Assembly: GCA_007748055.1 (NCBI GenBank)
Contig: CP036279.1
Coordinates: forward strand, 372,001-436,000
Direction: 5' to 3'
From: Kolteria novifilia
GTDB lineage: Bacteria > Planctomycetota > Planctomycetia > Kolteriales > Kolteriaceae
DNA: 64,000 bases
Numbering within the stretch: position 1 is the first letter of the stretch; every line of letters starts with the position of its first letter. Below, in pieces: positions 63,768 to 64,000 of the stretch. The position numbers and the translations under genes were made by a program. The notes under the pieces were generated by a model. It did not search any database. It was not told the origin of the DNA and saw only the letters and a list, made by a program, of their open reading frames with translations.

Positions 63768-64000
63768 TGTTGGCCTGTCCCGCGTGTGGAGCCGAGAACA
63801 TGCTCGGCGCCGAGGAATGCGAGGCGTGCGGCTACGATCTCACCGATCTGAGCCGTCCCGAGTCGGCCTCGTCGTTCGAACGGAGCTTCCAGGACAAACC
63901 GGTCCGATGCCTGCGGGACCATCCGGCGCTGACGGTCCTCGCCAACCAATCGGTTCGCGATGTCCTCGGCCTGCTCATGCAACGCGACGAGGGATGCGCG
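63767..64000 (+). CDS. Zinc ribbon-CBS protein, 3' end beyond window
   Basis: The visible 78 residues start MLACPACGAENMLGAEECEACGYDL, a four-cysteine zinc ribbon, followed by a linker and the first half of a CBS domain (RCLRDHPALTVLANQSVRDV then MQRDEGCA). Together with the CBS pair at 60174 it brackets korAB. The overlap with the korB stop codon (TAATG) makes it part of the same transcript. Confidence 0.8.
   Translation, partial: MLACPACGAENMLGAEECEACGYDLTDLSRPESASSFERSFQDKPVRCLRDHPALTVLANQSVRDVLGLLMQRDEGCA

Overview
The window looks like a chromosomal segment of a planctomycete (phylum Planctomycetota). The evidence is two prepilin-type DUF1559 proteins followed by a small lipoprotein with a regulatory-like fold, a cysteine-rich cell-wall protein built from the planctomycete YTV motif, a hopanoid gene set (squalene-hopene cyclase and HpnH), many TTG and GTG starts, moderately high GC, and intergenic regions full of hairpin-type repeats. 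The exact genus cannot be read from the sequence.

Layout. 1-2.1 kb: a truncated ISAs1-type transposase and a complete IS481-type element. 2.2-12 kb: a GYF_2 membrane protein, a fatty acid desaturase, a lipoate/octanoate ligase-like protein, two large hybrid histidine kinases (the first with a degenerate ATPase domain) and a lipoprotein metallopeptidase. 12-14.7 kb: the infC-rpmI-rplT-pheS translation operon on the minus strand. 15-19.2 kb: small housekeeping genes (FmdB-type zinc ribbon, rpmG, DUF971), xylA and a 2Fe-2S ferredoxin. 19.3-28.5 kb: secreted or envelope proteins (FAD oxidoreductase, SDR, glycosidase-like protein, TgpA-like transglutaminase, YTV protein). 29-32.6 kb: a short pheT on the plus strand, far from pheS, a GGQ release-factor-like protein and a histone-H1-like basic peptide. 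32.8-36.4 kb: hopanoid genes. 36.9-38.3 kb: a composite non-coding repeat array. 38.3-49.6 kb: aldose epimerase, rdgB, a CxxCH-containing sensor kinase, mutM, DUF1559 paralogues, argG and an HtrA protease. 50.2-58.4 kb: three consecutive proteins that all carry HlyD-type membrane-fusion modules, joined to GAF, WD40 or PqqD/M50 domains, followed by an acyltransferase. 58.7-64 kb: a TPR-like secreted protein and a 2-oxoacid:ferredoxin oxidoreductase (korAB) bracketed by CBS-domain proteins.

Two things stand out. The first is the 36955-38289 array, made of 35-bp units interspersed with six roughly 173-bp hairpin-rich modules that allow alternative pairings. The second is the 50-57 kb envelope locus, where a WD40 propeller appears to be inserted inside the beta-barrel domain of a membrane-fusion protein, next to a GAF-HlyD and a PqqD-M50-HlyD protein, with no ABC or RND pump in sight. 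Short tandem repeats that begin inside the 3' end of a gene occur twice (rpmI and the DUF971 gene). Several dispersed palindromic repeat families also recur across the window. No tRNA, rRNA, CRISPR array or replication origin was recognised.
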